From Paracoccaceae bacterium (GTDB lineage Bacteria > Pseudomonadota > Alphaproteobacteria > Rhodobacterales > Rhodobacteraceae): a stretch of DNA of 64,000 bases. The stretch is from contig WGNF01000006.1 of assembly GCA_016124615.1 (NCBI GenBank), positions 1 to 64,000 on the forward strand, given 5' to 3'. Position numbers and translations under genes: made by a program. Positions 62,819 through 64,000 of this stretch are shown piece by piece (positions within the stretch are counted from its first letter, which is position 1; every line of letters starts with the position of its first letter). The notes below the pieces were generated by a model that ran no database searches, was not told the DNA's origin, and saw nothing but the letters and a program-made list of their open reading frames with translations.

Positions 62819-64000
62819 TCCGGACCCCGCTGCGACCGCTGGCCCGCATCCTGACGGCGCGCGCCAAGGGCGAGAATCCGGACGCGATCGAGCGCGAGAA
62901 CATCCGCCTGCGGCACGAAGAGATGCGCGACACCTCGCGCGATCAGGCCGAGGGGCGGCTGTTGATGCTGGGGCTGTTCTTCTTCGCCGCCTTCACGCTG
63001 GTGGGCGCGCGGATGGGCCTGATGGCCGCCGCCCCGCCCAGCGAGCCGCAGGTTGCCGCGGTGGGCCCTTCGATCACCGCGCAGCGCGCCGACATCGTCG
63101 ACCGCAACGGCCGCGTGCTGGCCACCAACCTTGCCACCTATTCGCTTTACGCCCAGCCGCAGGACATGATCGACCCGATCAAGGCCGCAAAATCGCTGGT
63201 GAAAATCTTCCCCGACCTCGACGAGGCGCGGCTGGAGAAGGATTTTACCGGCGACCGCACCTTTGTCTGGATCAAGCGCACCCTGTCGCCCGAACAGATG
63301 CAGGCGGTGCATGACATCGGCGATCCGGGCTTGCTGTTCGGCCCGCGCGAGATGCGGCTTTACCCCAACGGGCGGCTGGCCGCGCATATTCTGGGCGGCG
63401 CGGGCTTTGGCCGCGAGGGCGTCGACTCGGCCGAGGTGATCGGCATCGCGGGGGTGGAAAAAGAATACGACAGCTGGCTGCGCGATCCTGCCAACGCCGG
63501 GCAGCCGCTGCAGCTGTCGATCGACCTGACGGTGCAGGCCGCAACGCGCGAAGTGCTGGATGCCGGGATGCACATGATGAACGCCAAGGGTGCCGCGGCG
63601 ATCCTGATGGACGCCCACACCGGCGAGATTTTGTCGATGGTCTCATTGCCCGACTTCGACCCCAACGACCGCCCGGCGCCGCTGGTGAAGGGCGACGCGG
63701 CCGACAGCCCGCTGTTCAACCGCGCGGTGCAGGGGCTTTACGAACTCGGGTCGACCTTCAAGATCTTCGACGTCGGGCAGGCGCTCGACCTTGGGCTGAT
63801 CACGCCCGACACGATCATCGACACCAAGCCGATCGTCTGGGGCAAATATACCCTGCACGATTTTCACAACTACGGCTCCAAGCTGTCGGTCAAGGACGTG
63901 ATCCGCGAAAGCTCCAACCTCGGCGCGGCGCGGATCGCGTTGCTGTTCGGCGGCGACAAGCAAAAGCCGTTCCTGAAATCGCTTGGCTTGCTGGATCCGA
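62815..64000 (+). CDS. ftsI: Septal peptidoglycan transpeptidase FtsI (PBP3), 3' end outside window
   Basis: About 395 codons are visible. After a basic N-terminus there is one membrane anchor (about 45-68, LLMLGLFFFAAFTLVGARMG). The non-catalytic domain follows, with RADIVDRNGRVLATNLATYS and LYPNGRLAAHILGG. Then the transpeptidase domain begins, with the active-site ELGSTFKIF (Ser-313 and Lys-316) and an ESSNLGAARIA SxN motif. The KTG motif lies beyond the edge. FtsI cross-links septal peptidoglycan as part of the divisome with FtsL. Confidence 0.95.
   Translation, partial: MIRTPLRPLARILTARAKGENPDAIERENIRLRHEEMRDTSRDQAEGRLLMLGLFFFAAFTLVGARMGLMAAAPPSEPQVAAVGPSITAQRADIVDRNGRVLATNLATYSLYAQPQDMIDPIKAAKSLVKIFPDLDEARLEKDFTGDRTFVWIKRTLSPEQMQAVHDIGDPGLLFGPREMRLYPNGRLAAHILGGAGFGREGVDSAEVIGIAGVEKEYDSWLRDPANAGQPLQLSIDLTVQAATREVLDAGMHMMNAKGAAAILMDAHTGEILSMVSLPDFDPNDRPAPLVKGDAADSPLFNRAVQGLYELGSTFKIFDVGQALDLGLITPDTIIDTKPIVWGKYTLHDFHNYGSKLSVKDVIRESSNLGAARIALLFGGDKQKPFLKSLGLLDP

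Overview
The window looks like a chromosomal piece of a high-GC alphaproteobacterium of the Rhodobacterales (Rhodobacter/Paracoccus-like). The case rests on gene content. A DUF1127 gene is followed by an array of hairpins with CCUCCUCCC loops, which is the CcsR arrangement known from Rhodobacter. There is also an mraZ-rsmH-ftsL-ftsI division cluster, an Mrp-type ATPase, a carboxynorspermidine route to polyamines, and many ABC, TRAP and TTT transporters.

Region 1 (1-7193): after the edge of an IS256-family element comes a one-strand cluster. It encodes a Ser/Ala-rich lipoprotein, a secreted Thr/Ser/Asn/Gly-rich protein resembling HfaA, a CsgG/HfaB-type outer-membrane lipoprotein, two paralogous secreted proteins carrying a TTVLGAVNTG-type motif, an ATP-grasp enzyme, and a third, divergent secreted protein with the same motif. 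I read it as a holdfast-anchor or curli-like export system with its own substrates plus an unexpected ligase. It is the most unusual system in the window.

Region 2 (7200-26500): mobile-element wreckage (IS6, IS110 and IS5 remnants, and a DUF3883 gene) precedes a long minus-strand metabolic block. The block holds a flavin-centred catabolic operon (RibB, RraA-type aldolase, flavin reductase-MarR fusion, LysR regulator, PDC-lactonase-like amidohydrolase, NtaA/DszA-type monooxygenase, alpha-hydroxy-acid dehydrogenase), a TRAP transporter, and a branched-chain 2-oxoacid dehydrogenase operon with a divergent Lrp/AsnC regulator. A second degraded IS6 copy, in the same orientation and with the same 3' sequence, closes the block.

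Region 3 (26500-50900): polyamine synthesis (nspC and carboxynorspermidine synthase), an unknown 343-aa protein, an Fbp-type ABC importer, a MerA/Lpd-like flavoprotein, a sugar ABC importer with a zinc dehydrogenase and a GntR regulator, tctCBA with divergent tctDE and an extra periplasmic binding protein, ilvD, and hisH-hisB.

Region 4 (50900-64000): tRNA-Gly(GCC), TerC, a MAPEG protein, pyruvate carboxylase, a UvrD/PcrA helicase, the CcsR-like sRNA array with its DUF1127 gene, mrp, and mraZ-rsmH-ftsL-ftsI, which runs off the right edge. All assignments come from reading the sequence and its translations; no database search was possible.
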